NCBI GenBank assembly: GCA_025093555.1
Contig: JAIWNF010000031.1
Coordinates: 310,001-374,000 of the forward strand
Direction of reading: 5' to 3'
From: Circinella umbellata
Lineage: Eukaryota; Mucoromycota; Mucoromycetes; Mucorales; Lichtheimiaceae
Length of the DNA stretch: 64,000 bases
Position numbers and translations under genes: made by a program. Every line of letters starts with the position of its first letter. The first letter of the stretch is position 1. The notes under the pieces were generated by a model. It searched no databases and was not told the DNA's origin. It worked only from the letters and a program-made list of their open reading frames with translations. Positions 34,845-45,731 of the stretch are shown here, piece after piece.

Positions 34845-35253
34845 TTATACACCTTTGGGTATAACAACTGTAATTTGATCTCCAGCAGCTCCCCATGATG
34901 TCCTCTTATTGACATAAACTGCATACCAAGTTGTCATGGCAACAAACCACGCAACACACCCAGCCATTGATAAATATACGTCTAATAGTATATATCTATT
35001 TAGTTTCTTTCTTCTTCTCCTTCATAATGACATTCATAATGACATCAATGAATGAAAAATAATAATAATAATAAAAAAGGCATTGGGACTTACACTTTTT
35101 CAAAGCAGGGGGGGCAGATGGTTTTCGACTGGTTCGGAATAGGTACATGAAATTGATTAACCACAAAAAGGGAAGAAATGCTAATCCACCATAAAACATT
35201 TTTTTACTAATGGAGACTAGTTCATCTGCACTCATTCGGTCCAATTTCGCCAT
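34845..35253 (-). CDS. PSENEN: Gamma-secretase subunit PEN-2 (presenilin enhancer 2)
   Basis: Exons 35253-35094 and 34981-34845 (GTAAGT donor, TTAG acceptor) make a 98-residue protein, close to the roughly 100 residues usual for the family. Landmarks match animal PEN-2: an N-terminal Lys/Asp region, KKMFYGGLAFLPFLWLINF (first hydrophobic segment, family signature GGFAFLPFLW), a polar loop, CVAWFVAMTTWYAVYV (second segment), and RTSWGAAGDQITVVIPKG matching the conserved WGA.GD....IP.G tail. In the family PEN-2 is the smallest subunit of the intramembrane aspartyl protease built on presenilin, and is needed for presenilin endoproteolysis and activity. The other subunits are not in this window. 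Yeasts lack the complex; early-diverging fungi can have it. Confidence 0.93.
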
Positions 35254-35668
35254 TATGAATTATAATAATATAGTAGTAATAATATCAAAAAAAATATATA
35301 TAATAATAATAATTAGTTATATAGAGAGACCAAAAAAAAAGCAAGTTTTCTATTTTACCAACAATAAAAATGCATCAAATATTAATTTAATAGTAATAAT
35401 AATAGAAGCTGACTTATAAATATAAATTGTAGCTTTGCCAAAAGCAAAACAAACCAGAAAGTAAAGTATTATTATTAAACGTGATATATATAAAAAGGAG
35501 AGCAAATTATTACAATTGATTGTTTATAAGGTATTTTGAAATAAGAACAAAGAATGAAGATGAAGGAGATGATGAATGGAAATACAAATCGAAAAACATT
35601 AAAGGTGAAATAAAGGGGAGCATGAAAGAAGAGGAATGGGAAAAAAAACCATCTTTTTGGTTTTTCTA
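35254..35668. other. Short intergenic region
   Basis: The PEN-2 promoter (minus strand) and the SUN-gene 3' flank share about 415 bp. A plus-strand ORF at 35520-35705 is Lys/Glu-rich low complexity overlapping the SUN 3' end and is not considered a gene. Confidence 0.5.
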
Positions 35669-37738
35669 TTATAAACTAGGTTCACCATGTACTCGTACCC
35701 GATAAAGACATGTATATGCTTCTAATCCCCAATTAGAAAGTACTCGCACAATTACTGCATCAAATACATTATTATTATCCTCTCGTTCTTCTTTTTCTTG
35801 ATTATTATGTACAACATTAAACGTTTGAATGGATCGTCTAGCTTGGACATCATATCGAAAAGTTCCTAAATGACTTGCATTTGTATCATTCTTGTCCCAA
35901 GGCCATGAAACTGATCCCCAAAGTGGCACATGTACTTTTCGTAAGCCCCATAGTTCAAAATCTTGAGGAGCACTTGTCATATCCATAGATTTATCTTTGG
36001 CTGGATATTCTATAGTGATACTTTTAATATCAATCGGTTGACTTAATACAATACCCAATGTTCCATTTGTTCCTTCCATGGGCCAACATTGTCCAATATG
36101 AGTTTCTGGTAAAATAGCAATCAAAGGGGATGCACGATAGGTTCCAGGGTGAATACCAAGTGCATGAGCCATAGCTGATTTCCAAGGATGTTTTTTGCTG
36201 GGTGTAAAAGTAGTGGATGTCATTTTTGGAATGATACGAGCTCCACGCGTAGCTAATGCGAAATCCCCAACTTGTTGAAGTAAGCTATCTTTCTCCAACG
36301 AAGAAGATAATAATTCCTGGTTGTTTTCATTATTTTTAGAATCATGTTGCTGTTTACTGTCTCGTGTTTTGCCATCTACAATTTTTTTTTCTTGAAGTTC
36401 GGTTCGTTGAACATAATGATCATTCAAGTAAGTTTGTAAGTTACTGAGAAAATCCCCGTTTTTAGCTGAAGATGGAATAATGTTGGATAAAATCCGTTCA
36501 ACTGTTTCACTAATTGTATCTGTATTCTGTTCATGAGTAGTTGCTTTATCGTTACCAGTATATGGATCAATTGGAGGTGATGATCCTGTAGGATTCTGAA
36601 TGGGATGATGGCGATAATGGTTGTTGGCATTAATATATCCATTGACAGAATCATAAATGTTATGATACTTTATTATTGTAGTAGGTTCATGGTAATAGCA
36701 AAGGGCTGCATAAAAAATCCACATGTATACAATCACAGCAATAAATTGAAAGATAGGTTGCGATTGTTCTCGTCGATTAATAATATGCCATTCACGAAAA
36801 TCGCGAATCAATCCAATTTTATAAAGTATCCATAATATCGAATTGACCAATAAAACACATGTTGCTGCATCAAGAAATGCAACCATGGATAATAATGTTT
36901 CTTTGATAGAATAAACAATAAAAAATAATCCAAATACAATCTTTTCATATAATAGTTCTCCTATAGGTCGAATGAATGGCCATAAAATTCCATCAATACG
37001 ATCGTTTCTTGACCTATTCTTGTTGTTGTTGACATTATTGTCTTGATGATTTCTATAATTATTGATATCGTTGTTGTTGTTGTTGCTGTTGCTGTTACTG
37101 TAACCATCCATACTAAATAAAGGAGAATGATTTAAATCGTATTGTTGTAATAAATCAAGTTCTTGTTGATTTGCTAGAGCATCCAACTCTTCCAATGGAT
37201 CCGTATCACTTATGTCTTGTTCGTCATACTCGTCATTTTGAAACCATGAATCTTCTTCTTTTTGTAAAAGAGGTGAGGATATATCCAGAAATTCATCTTG
37301 TGCTGCTGTTCCTATAAATATCAGGAGGAAGAGAGAGAAAGGTTATATGATGTTTTAGTTTCTCTCTGATAGTTTACTGTTTTTTTCCCCTCTCTAATAT
37401 TCTTGATATAAGAAAAAAAAGGGAGATACTTTACTTGAAGTAGATTCAGTTAATGAACTTGGATTCGTACTTGAATTTATTCGAGAATGATTTTTTTCAG
37501 GTCGTGGTGATGTAAGTCGTCTAGCTTCAAATGCAGCGGCCATATCAACAGGCGTGTCACGATATCTAAGGTCAATAGATCGTTGTCGTTGACGTTGACG
37601 TTGTTGTAATTGTGCATGACGTGCTTGTATGGACCGTGTTGGACTACTATAAGGATCACGTTCTTCTTCCTGTTCCTCTTGTTCTAGGTCATGTAATGAT
37701 TGTCTTTGACGACTACTTGGTGTAGTTACAAACTCCAT
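35669..37738 (-). CDS. SUN-domain inner nuclear membrane protein (Sad1/UNC-84)
   Basis: Exon 1 (37738-37435) and exon 2 (37311-35669) join with GTAAAG...TATAG to give 648 residues. The N-terminus is Gln/Arg/Ser-rich and would face the nucleoplasm. Hydrophobic segments lie around IVFGLFFIVYSI, TCVLLVNSILWILYKIGLI and FQFIAVIVYMWIFYAALCYY. The C-terminal about 180 residues are a SUN domain: DFALATRGARI, GQCWPMEGTNGTLGIVL, IDIKSITIEYP, PQDFELWG, LGTFRYD, and the ending VLSNWGLEAYTCLYRVRVHG. SUN proteins trap KASH-domain tails in the perinuclear space, forming LINC bridges for nuclear positioning and spindle-pole anchoring. A broken copy of the 5' part lies at 14322-17271. It shares a 216-bp divergent promoter with the next gene. 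Confidence 0.94.
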
Positions 37739-37954
37739 CGTGTTTTAGAAAATAAAGTGAAAGTAAAGTGAAAGAAAAAGTAATGAGAAAAGAAAAAAGG
37801 AGAGAGGACCGTGCCTATTTAATCAACGGGTGCGCGCAAAACCTTGTGACTTAACAAGATATAATATAATTATTATATTTTTAAAATTCATTGTCTTTCT
37901 GCAACCAATCCCCCCCAAACCTTATTTTTTTTCCACAAATAAATAAAAAATAAT
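37739..37954. promoter_or_regulatory. Shared divergent promoter (SUN gene / mitochondrial-type gene)
   Basis: The two start codons face away from each other across 216 bp, so this interval must hold both promoters. The arrangement is preserved in the decayed copy (17272-17454). No clear TATA box was identified. Confidence 0.65.
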
Positions 37955-38791
37955 ATGACAAGCATATTAAGCAAGCAAGTCTTTACATCAAGACTTTTTC
38001 TTTCAACACGTCCTACTCTTTTTCAACTTCGACATAAAAGTACAGCTTATTCTAGTGAGTAATTTAGTTTTATAAATATAATTTTTTTTATTTCTTTCCA
38101 TGGAATCCAGACAGAAAATAAAAAACGATTAACAGTGAATAAAAAAAGAATTACCTTATTTACATTTTCATCCAACAAGCAATGCACCGCTTGTCGATTT
38201 AAAATATGCTGTTTCTTATTTATCTTCCAAGGATATTGAAACCCCCAAAGGAGAACTTATTATTGGTTGGACACCTAATAATACGGATATTGATTATACA
38301 ACATTCATGGATAATACACCTTTTGTGGATTTCTTGAATCGTGTTTTAAAAGATAATATTCATTCAATCAATGACCCAGTACTTAAAAGCCTTGCAGAAT
38401 GGCAAAAAGATGGGTTAGTATACATATATAAAGTTGACGTGAATAGGATTAGGGTTGAACGTTTCTTTTTTTTTTTTCATTATTATTCTTAAGTAAATTA
38501 TACATGCTAACAATACTGATAATGACAATGTTTTTGATGATGATGATAAATAATATTAGATGGTTACATATCGGTGATGAACGTAATCCACCTCCATGGG
38601 GACGTATTCCATATCCAGAAGATATTATTGGTACTGTTTTTATTGAAGGTGGTGTTATTCAACCTAATACATATCAACCTATGCCAACACATCGTTTAGT
38701 TACTTCAAATGGCATCATGCAATTATCTGAACCATTGACTCAATGTTTAGTTCAAGAAGCAAAACGTGTAGCATCAAAACAGAAACAATAA
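37955..38791 (+). CDS. Conserved fungal protein, probably mitochondrial, unknown function
   Basis: Three exons (37955-38054, 38149-38413, 38560-38791) give 198 residues in frame. The N-terminus MTSILSKQVFTSRLFLSTRP is rich in Arg/Ser/Thr without acids, as in a mitochondrial presequence. The body has HFHPTSNAPLVDLKYAVSYL and IETPKGELIIGW, and the C-terminal part has WGRIPYPEDIIGTVFIEGG and YQPMPTHRLVTSNGIMQLS. The pattern GRIPxPxDIxGTV plus YQPxxTxRxVTxxGIxxLS is one I recall from uncharacterised proteins across fungi; no function is known to me. The acceptor of intron 1 (AAAAAAAG) is weak but is the one that keeps frame. A pseudogene copy lies at 17455-18299. Confidence 0.8.
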
Positions 38792-39074
38792 TGTAGAATA
38801 ATAATCAAATAATAATAAACAAAGTCGTCAAATAATTTATTGCTTTTAACTTTTTGGAGATTGATGGGAGGAAGAAAGTAAATTGGGTAATGCGCAATAT
38901 ATAAACGCGAAACGTGGTCATTATTATTTTCGCGTATTGTAATTTCGTGTTGCCCAAACAGAAAAAAAATTAAATTTCAGGTGCAGCAGATTTAAAACTA
39001 GAAAAGACGTGTTTCTTTCTTTTTTTTTTTTACTTCTTTTCACATAAACCTTGAAACTTAAAAGTTAAAGCATA

Positions 39075-40352
39075 ATGGACGGTGGTAAATATTTTATACT
39101 TAAATTTTCAATTGCATCCATAGCATCAATAAATATTAACTATTGGTTTTTTTATAAGGATTCCTTGGCGGTAATAATGATTCTTCTTTCTCTGGTGGAA
39201 GTGGTAGTTCTTCACGAGTAAGAAAATAAAAAACTTTTACGTTTTCTTTTTTACGCAGCAAACAATAAAGAAGAAGAAGAAGAAAATATATCTAAACGAA
39301 GAACAACACTATTTTATTATTATGACTATTACTATTATTTAGAGACCTATGGGTGAACAAACATTGAGACCAGTAACATTGAAACAACTCGCTAATTGTG
39401 AGATCACTCAAGAAGGCACATTTAGAATCGATAACGCTGATGTTACTCAGGTTTGTGCTTTTCTCTATTTCTTTTTACATAACGCGTCTTTTTCCCTTTG
39501 AAACCTTGACAACCAAACCTGAAAGACAGTATATGTGTGATGACTGGATTTAATGGATAAACTTACTATTTAACAATGATAGGTTACCTTTATTGCTGCT
39601 ATTCGACGCGTTACTGAATTATCCACCAACGTTTCATACACTGTAGAAGATGGTACCGGTCAAATTGAAGTACGACGATGGATCGACCAAACTGAAACTG
39701 CTGAAGATGCACAAAAACGACGAGATTTAATGTACGTACTTTATCTTGTGATGTGTATACATTATGAATGTCTCTGTAAACTTATATATTTGATATATGT
39801 TGAAAAACGATTATTTTAAAAATTATAGTGAAGATGTATATATCCGTGTATTTGGTCGACTCAACAATTTTAATAATCGAGTAAATGTTGTTGCACATAA
39901 CATCCGACCTATCAAGGATTTCAATGAAATCACTTATCATCTTATTGAAGCTACATTAACACATGTCAAATTCGGTAATCACGTAAGTACATATGCCTTT
40001 ATATTAAGTAAATAGAGAAAACGGATTAAATAAATAACAAATATACTTTTGCGGCACATTTGGGGAATATAATTTATAGAATGGAGCTGGTAATGGTAGT
40101 GATGCCATGGTAATTGATCAAGGTTCTGGTGCATCCAGTGCCCTTGGTAACGCACTTCACGATAAAATTATTAATATTATGAAAGAATATCATGAGTTGG
40201 AGGAAGGAGCAAGCGTTCATCAGATTATTTCTCGATTAAATGGAATTGCATCTGAAAAAGATGTTCGAGAAGGCATCGATTATCTTCAAAATGAAGGTCA
40301 TTGCTATATTACAATTGATGATGATCATGTTAAATCCACTGAAGCTTTCTAA
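39075..40352 (+). CDS. RPA2: Replication protein A 32-kDa subunit (RPA2/Rfa2)
   Basis: Six exons (39075-39084, 39159-39217, 39343-39450, 39583-39731, 39829-39982, 40080-40352) keep frame and give 250 residues, a typical RPA32 length. The Gly/Ser-rich N-terminus (GGNNDSSFSGGSGSSS) is the region phosphorylated in other species. The OB fold (DBD-D) follows: RPVTLKQL, VTFIAAIRRV, YTVEDGTGQIEVRRW, VYIRVFGRL, NVVAHNIRPI, DFNEITYHLIEATLTHV. The C-terminal winged helix includes VHQIISRLNG, VREGIDYLQNEGHCYITID. As part of the RPA trimer it binds single-stranded DNA in replication, repair and recombination. The first exon codes for only three complete codons. It is convergent with the lipase gene. Confidence 0.95.
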
Positions 40353-40758
40353 AAGGATAACCCTATTCTTCTTCTTTTTTCTCTTTTTATTTCACTCCTC
40401 CCTTCCCATATCTCTCATATGACATAATTCAATGTTCTATATACATAATACAAACACATAAACAGCGCGTCAAATCCAAAAACACACAAAAAGAAAAAAA
40501 AAACAAATAATTACTTTTCTTTACGTATATCTTCCAAATTTTATTTCATTTCACTTTTTTTGTATGACTATATATTAAAAATATGGCACAAGTTGATAAT
40601 TATTCAAGTGAATGACAGAATATATTTGTGTGGATGTTGGTATTTTCTATGTATAAAATGAGTGGAAATGACTGCATAAAGAAATACTATGGATATAAAC
40701 AACGAAATACTACATAACATTATATATATATAAATGATCACAATAGCAATTCTTATTT
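40353..40758. other. Convergent 3' flanks of RPA2 and the lipase gene
   Basis: About 400 bp, pyrimidine-rich just after the RPA2 stop and AT-rich after. It must contain both polyadenylation regions; no gene is seen. Confidence 0.5.
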
Positions 40759-43700
40759 TTATGACATCCCTTTTTCTTGTGTCCCCGTGGTATGTTTTAA
40801 AGCATGAGTCGCTGCTTTGCTTTCTTTAGTTGAATCTCCTTTCAAAACACCACCAGCTTCTTGAGATGGGCGACCTGACGAACCAGTATCTTGTAACATT
40901 AACGCTTCTCGAGCTCGACGGAATGCAAGATCAAAATTTGTTGGCAAATGGTCAAGAACAATAGATCGTCGAATAATAATTTCACTCGATACCCGTTTTG
41001 CATCAGTTCGTTCAATTACGATCCTTGTATCATCACGTGGTGCAGGATCCTGGATTTTAATTAAATTTTTTGACATTTCGTGTGAATTAATGTTTTGTTT
41101 TAAATTTTCTTTTTACAGTCTATAAATATATGTATATATACATAGTGTACTTACCACCCAGAATTGATATACTTTACCAGCGACATAGAGCTACATAAAT
41201 ATATATATTATGTTATTAAAAACATTTCAAAAAAAAAAATAGTTTAATTAAATTTACCCGTGGATTATCCAATGATTCCAAACATCGTTGTCGAGTTTCT
41301 CTTATACGCGCAAATGCATCATCCCATTCTTTTCCCTCTGGTTTATCTGTCCATAACAATTGACTATATCCCAGATTTCGAGATGCTTCGGCACTTGCAA
41401 GCACCATTTCTTTAAGATCCATCATTGATCCATAACTTAATTTACTGACAACGTCATCTGCAAATACAACTGATTGAATATAATCCTACAATATGATCCA
41501 AACTTTTTTAATTAATATTTGTTTATTCTTTTTCCCACTTTTCTCATTGTCGTTTACAAACCTGATATTTTTCAGAAATATCGAGACTAAGACCACATGC
41601 AGGTGCGTAACCAAAACATTTTAATGTAAATTCATTAGAGTCATTGCCTCTGAATTCATCAATGAAATCAACAAGCATGATAGTCAAAATAGCTGCAGTA
41701 GCAGCACCAAGACTGTGACCCACAATATATAATGCAGTTGTAGAATGCTCGTTACAATAAGCAACTAATTGAGGTGCAACATGACGAAAGAACCAAGTGG
41801 CGGCAGACTATGAACAGTGATAATTATGGAAATTTAAGAAAAAAAAAACTTTATTAGATATACTCTGTTTATCAACTGATAATATAAAATGGTATAATAT
41901 ATTTATTACCTTCATACCCTTATGTACAAGACCACCTCTCCATGGTTCGTATTCACATACAAGATCCGTCATCGCATCAAATGCACTCTATATATATATA
42001 CATAACATTATTACTACAATCCGAGAAATAAAGAAACAAAAACATAGAATAATAGTTAAAAAGTTAACACAATACCATTGTACCACGGATGCAAAGAACA
42101 ATTGAATTCGTAGGTCTATCCAGTGAAATATAATAACTAGGTCGAAAAGCCCCTGCGAGTCGAAATTCATAAGCCAGTAAATCTTCTTTCGGAATAGATA
42201 GATACTCAACAATAGATAATGCATCTGAATGATCTCGCATAGCATCTGACCAGTATCCATTTCCTTTTCCAAAAAAGTTTAATCCTTTCCAACCATAAGA
42301 TGCCACAGAATATTTCCAAAAATAAGCAGGCATTTCAATTTCGGATAAATCTTCAATTACATCCCAAGTACGATCTCTTGGCAAATCAGCATAAAATTTT
42401 TCTAACACAGAAAATCCTGTCAAAATTTGAATGTTGGATAATTCAAATCCTTGGCCCTGAAAGAATAAAATGTTAGACGATTAATTTGCTTGTTATTTTA
42501 AGTCATATTCCCTCCACCCAAGCAAGCTTCCTCACTTTATATATAGTGTATATGTGTGAATAAAACTTACAAAAGCAGCCAATAGCTTTAAAATAGCACG
42601 TAAAACTTGATTGGTTTCTTTATTAGTTGTCCAAGATCCAATAGCACTCAATAATGGGAATGGTTTTAAACTTCCTTCATCATCTGCAAGTACATTAACA
42701 GTATTTGCCAACTCTTCATTTTTTTTGGAAGGAGGTGAATCTGGTTCATGTGCATCCAACCGACTATAAGATGTTGAAGAATTGTGGGTAGATGATGCTC
42801 GTTTTTGTGATGAACGTCTTCCAAGATTAAACCATGATGATGATCCTTGTTTATTTGCTGTACTTGCACTTTTTGATTTGGTGCTGTTATCATTGATGTC
42901 TTGTTGTTGTTGTTTGTCTTTTTTATGAATATCCGAATTAAGTCGTAAATGAGCTAATCCAAGATCCCCTTCTTCTTCTGTTTCGCTTTCATCCGGGAAA
43001 TCCAATTCATCATCCAACAATGGTTTTACTGTATCTCTTAAATCCTCACCATTGACATTATTTTCTTCATATTTTCGAAAATTAATCGCTGTTGCCTCAC
43101 GCTGTTGTTTGATATGTTGTCGAAATTCGGCTGCTAACTGATCATCCGTCGCCTCAATATTAGATGTTGTTGCTGTATTATGTTTAAGTGAACGTAGATT
43201 CTTTCTGATTGCTTTTTCGTTATCCAAGCCATCTTTCTTTTGTTGCTCCTTATATCCATTGGCCGTTATTGCCCTTGTTGATGTAACTCCTTTTTCATTT
43301 GATTTATCTCCAACACATTCTTCGGATTCTTGATATATATATGAAATCATTGCTTGTATAGCACCTACATTAGATGCCATAGTTTTTACTCTTCCAACAC
43401 GTGAACTTGCACCTGTTGACAATTGCTTTTCCCAAACTTCATAATAATTTGTAAAAGTCTCTGGCATGCCTCGTAAGTTTCTTAGCCTCACCTCAGCGCG
43501 TCCGACGTGTTTATCCGGTAATAACATGTAAGAGTCGTATAAATCCATTTGTATCGTATTAAATAATTGGGCATGGAAAGTAACTGTAAATTCAAAACTT
43601 TCATGCCAACGCCCTTGAGGATACTCTGAAATGGATGTTTGAAACGTTTGTTCTAATAAATATTTTTGGGGTAGAAAAGGACAAAGGGCATGGCGATGGT

Positions 43701-44011
43701 GTTTTAGAAATAATTGAGGTTATCATATACATACACGTCCCAAGTCTTTATATAATTTACCTCCCATTGTAATAATAACATAAGGTCGTTTGACGGGTAT
43801 ATTCAAGTAACAATTATGAATTTGAATCTGTATTTATCGTCATGTCAGTTAGTGTGGTGAATGTCTCACAACTGGGTTATTTTATTTTGTGGGGTAAAAT
43901 AAATAAACGAGTAAAACAATACTTCTTATTTACCCTCAACTTCCCAGGTGTAGGAGTTACTGGATAGGATGCCACTGAATGAAATGAAGGTGATGTTGGT
44001 GACCTTGCCAT
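40759..44011 (-). CDS. C2-domain class 3 lipase (diacylglycerol lipase-like)
   Basis: A multi-exon gene starting at 44011 (MARSPTSPSFHS). Residues from about 25 form a C2 domain (KLRIQIHNCYLNIPVKRPYV, WHESFEFTVTF, HVGRAEVRLRNL). A long low-complexity acidic/Ser-rich middle follows (about 43.3-42.65 kb). The lipase_3 domain contains RPTNSIVLCIRGTM (oxyanion strand), the nucleophile motif IVGHSLGAATAAI with Ser in GHSLG, a likely acid in VVFADDVVSKLSY, and a likely catalytic His in VLDHLPTNF. Similar C2-lipase proteins hydrolyse diacylglycerol at membranes; animal DAGL enzymes have the same core. No signal peptide or clear membrane segment was seen, so a cytosolic, membrane-recruited enzyme is likely. 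The C-terminal tail (after 40.95 kb) is Ser/Thr/Lys-rich and variable. Exon borders in the lipase part are approximate. Confidence 0.88.
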
Positions 44012-45731
44012 TTTTTCAATAGTTTGAAAAAGAAGAGAGAAAGATAAAAGGCGGCCAAGAGATTATTACTTTTTTGGGGTTATATATGCTCTTTTTTACA
44101 TGTCGGCTAGTCAAAAAAAAATGATTTTTAATGCTTCATATGTAATGAAACAAGGTTTTCAAAATTCTCAACAAATTTTTTTTTTCACTTTCCTTTTCTA
44201 GTTTACCCAAATTATTATGAAGGAACCTCCGATCATTCCTCTTGAACTTATGAATAGATAAATGAATTGATATTTAATAATCAACATTGATTATTCTCTC
44301 GGATCAATAGGACTCAGAAAGAGAGATGAAAGGGAAGACTTCTCTAAAAGTATTATTTTAAGCTTATGTCATTATGCTTCCTTATTTATTAAAAGGAATC
44401 AAGAAATTCTTGTAAGCATGTGATAAAATTGTAACCATGCAGCACAGGACAATAAATTAATCTGTCCTAGAGAGAATGTATCTTACATCTTTAAGTTTTA
44501 TTATTGTAAAATCATTTCTCTATTTCATAGACTCACTCTACTATGCAGTAGTATTAAATTAATTATACTATCGAGAAATAAAGGATCAAGTGTAGGATTA
44601 TTACAGTATTTTTTACATCACTTTTGATCCGCCTCAGATCCCGTACGTAATACAAAATCCAAATAAAGGGGCGACAAATTTTCTTGTCACATATTACATT
44701 TGATATCCCTGTTATAGCATAATCACACTTTTTTCTTAATTAAATTGAAGTCTGTGCGAATTATTTTTCCTGTTAAAGACAGTGACCAGTTATATTGATG
44801 ATAATAACGGATTGGTTAATGGGAAGACATCTATTTATTTTTGGTATACCTTGCAAAAATAAAAAACTGGAAATGTTCTTTTTATCATCTGATACGTTGT
44901 AAATTCACTATTTATTGTTAAAAAATAGTATATATTATTGATCTTCTTTTTTTTTTATTAATATGTCATACTACTAGCAAAAAAATAACAAAAAAACCAG
45001 TCTTCAGATGATCACCAATGATAATAAAAAGAAAGCATTCGATAAAGCAGCTTGCTTTGCTTTCCTGAAACTATCAAGGACCAATTTGATAATATATTTC
45101 CGGTTGTTATAGTTGATGGGATATAAAAAGAGGGTCAAGAAGATTGAAAAAGTGTTGAAAGAGACATTAAACGAGAACGACTGTTTCTACGTAGAGCTCG
45201 TAGTAGAAATAATTTTTCGACCTTTACACAAACCATACGGATATTATTGAATCTTAAATCGTCAGTAACTTTATGATAATCTCCATCCTTGTTGACTTTT
45301 TTCTGTTAATATGGATAATTAAACAACGCTCATATTCTTTGAGTTTAACTATATTACAAGAAAATCTGGTGAAGATTAAACTCTTTTTATTTAATAATTA
45401 GTTTCTAGTTATGTTTTTATTATACCCTTCTCAACCCTATATTTTTTTTTTCATACATATCAGTACGTAGGTAGAGACACTTCTCAATTATAATATTCAT
45501 ATATAAATGAAATATTATTTAAACAAACTTATACAATTCTATTAAATATGTATATGTATATATACGTATATTATTTAAACAATGTATTATAGGTGTTAAT
45601 AACACTAATCTTGTGCACAATTAATTAGAATAAAAAATAATCTCTGTCTGTGTATCTTTGTAATTTTGTTCAACGAAAGTATATCAGAAAGCTTTAGTTA
45701 TGGAAAAAAAGTCTTAAACAATACTGGTTGA
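44012..45731. other. Intergenic, 1.7 kb
   Basis: AT-rich DNA upstream of the lipase gene and downstream of the CotH gene. No coding frame, tRNA or bounded mobile element was recognised. A small inverted repeat (TTTCTACGTAGAGCTCGTAG and its inverse, about 45185) is the only local structure noticed. Confidence 0.5.

Noticed and set aside
35520..35705. Plus-strand 61-codon gene
   Set aside because: Lys/Glu low complexity overlapping the 3' end of the SUN gene on the other strand.
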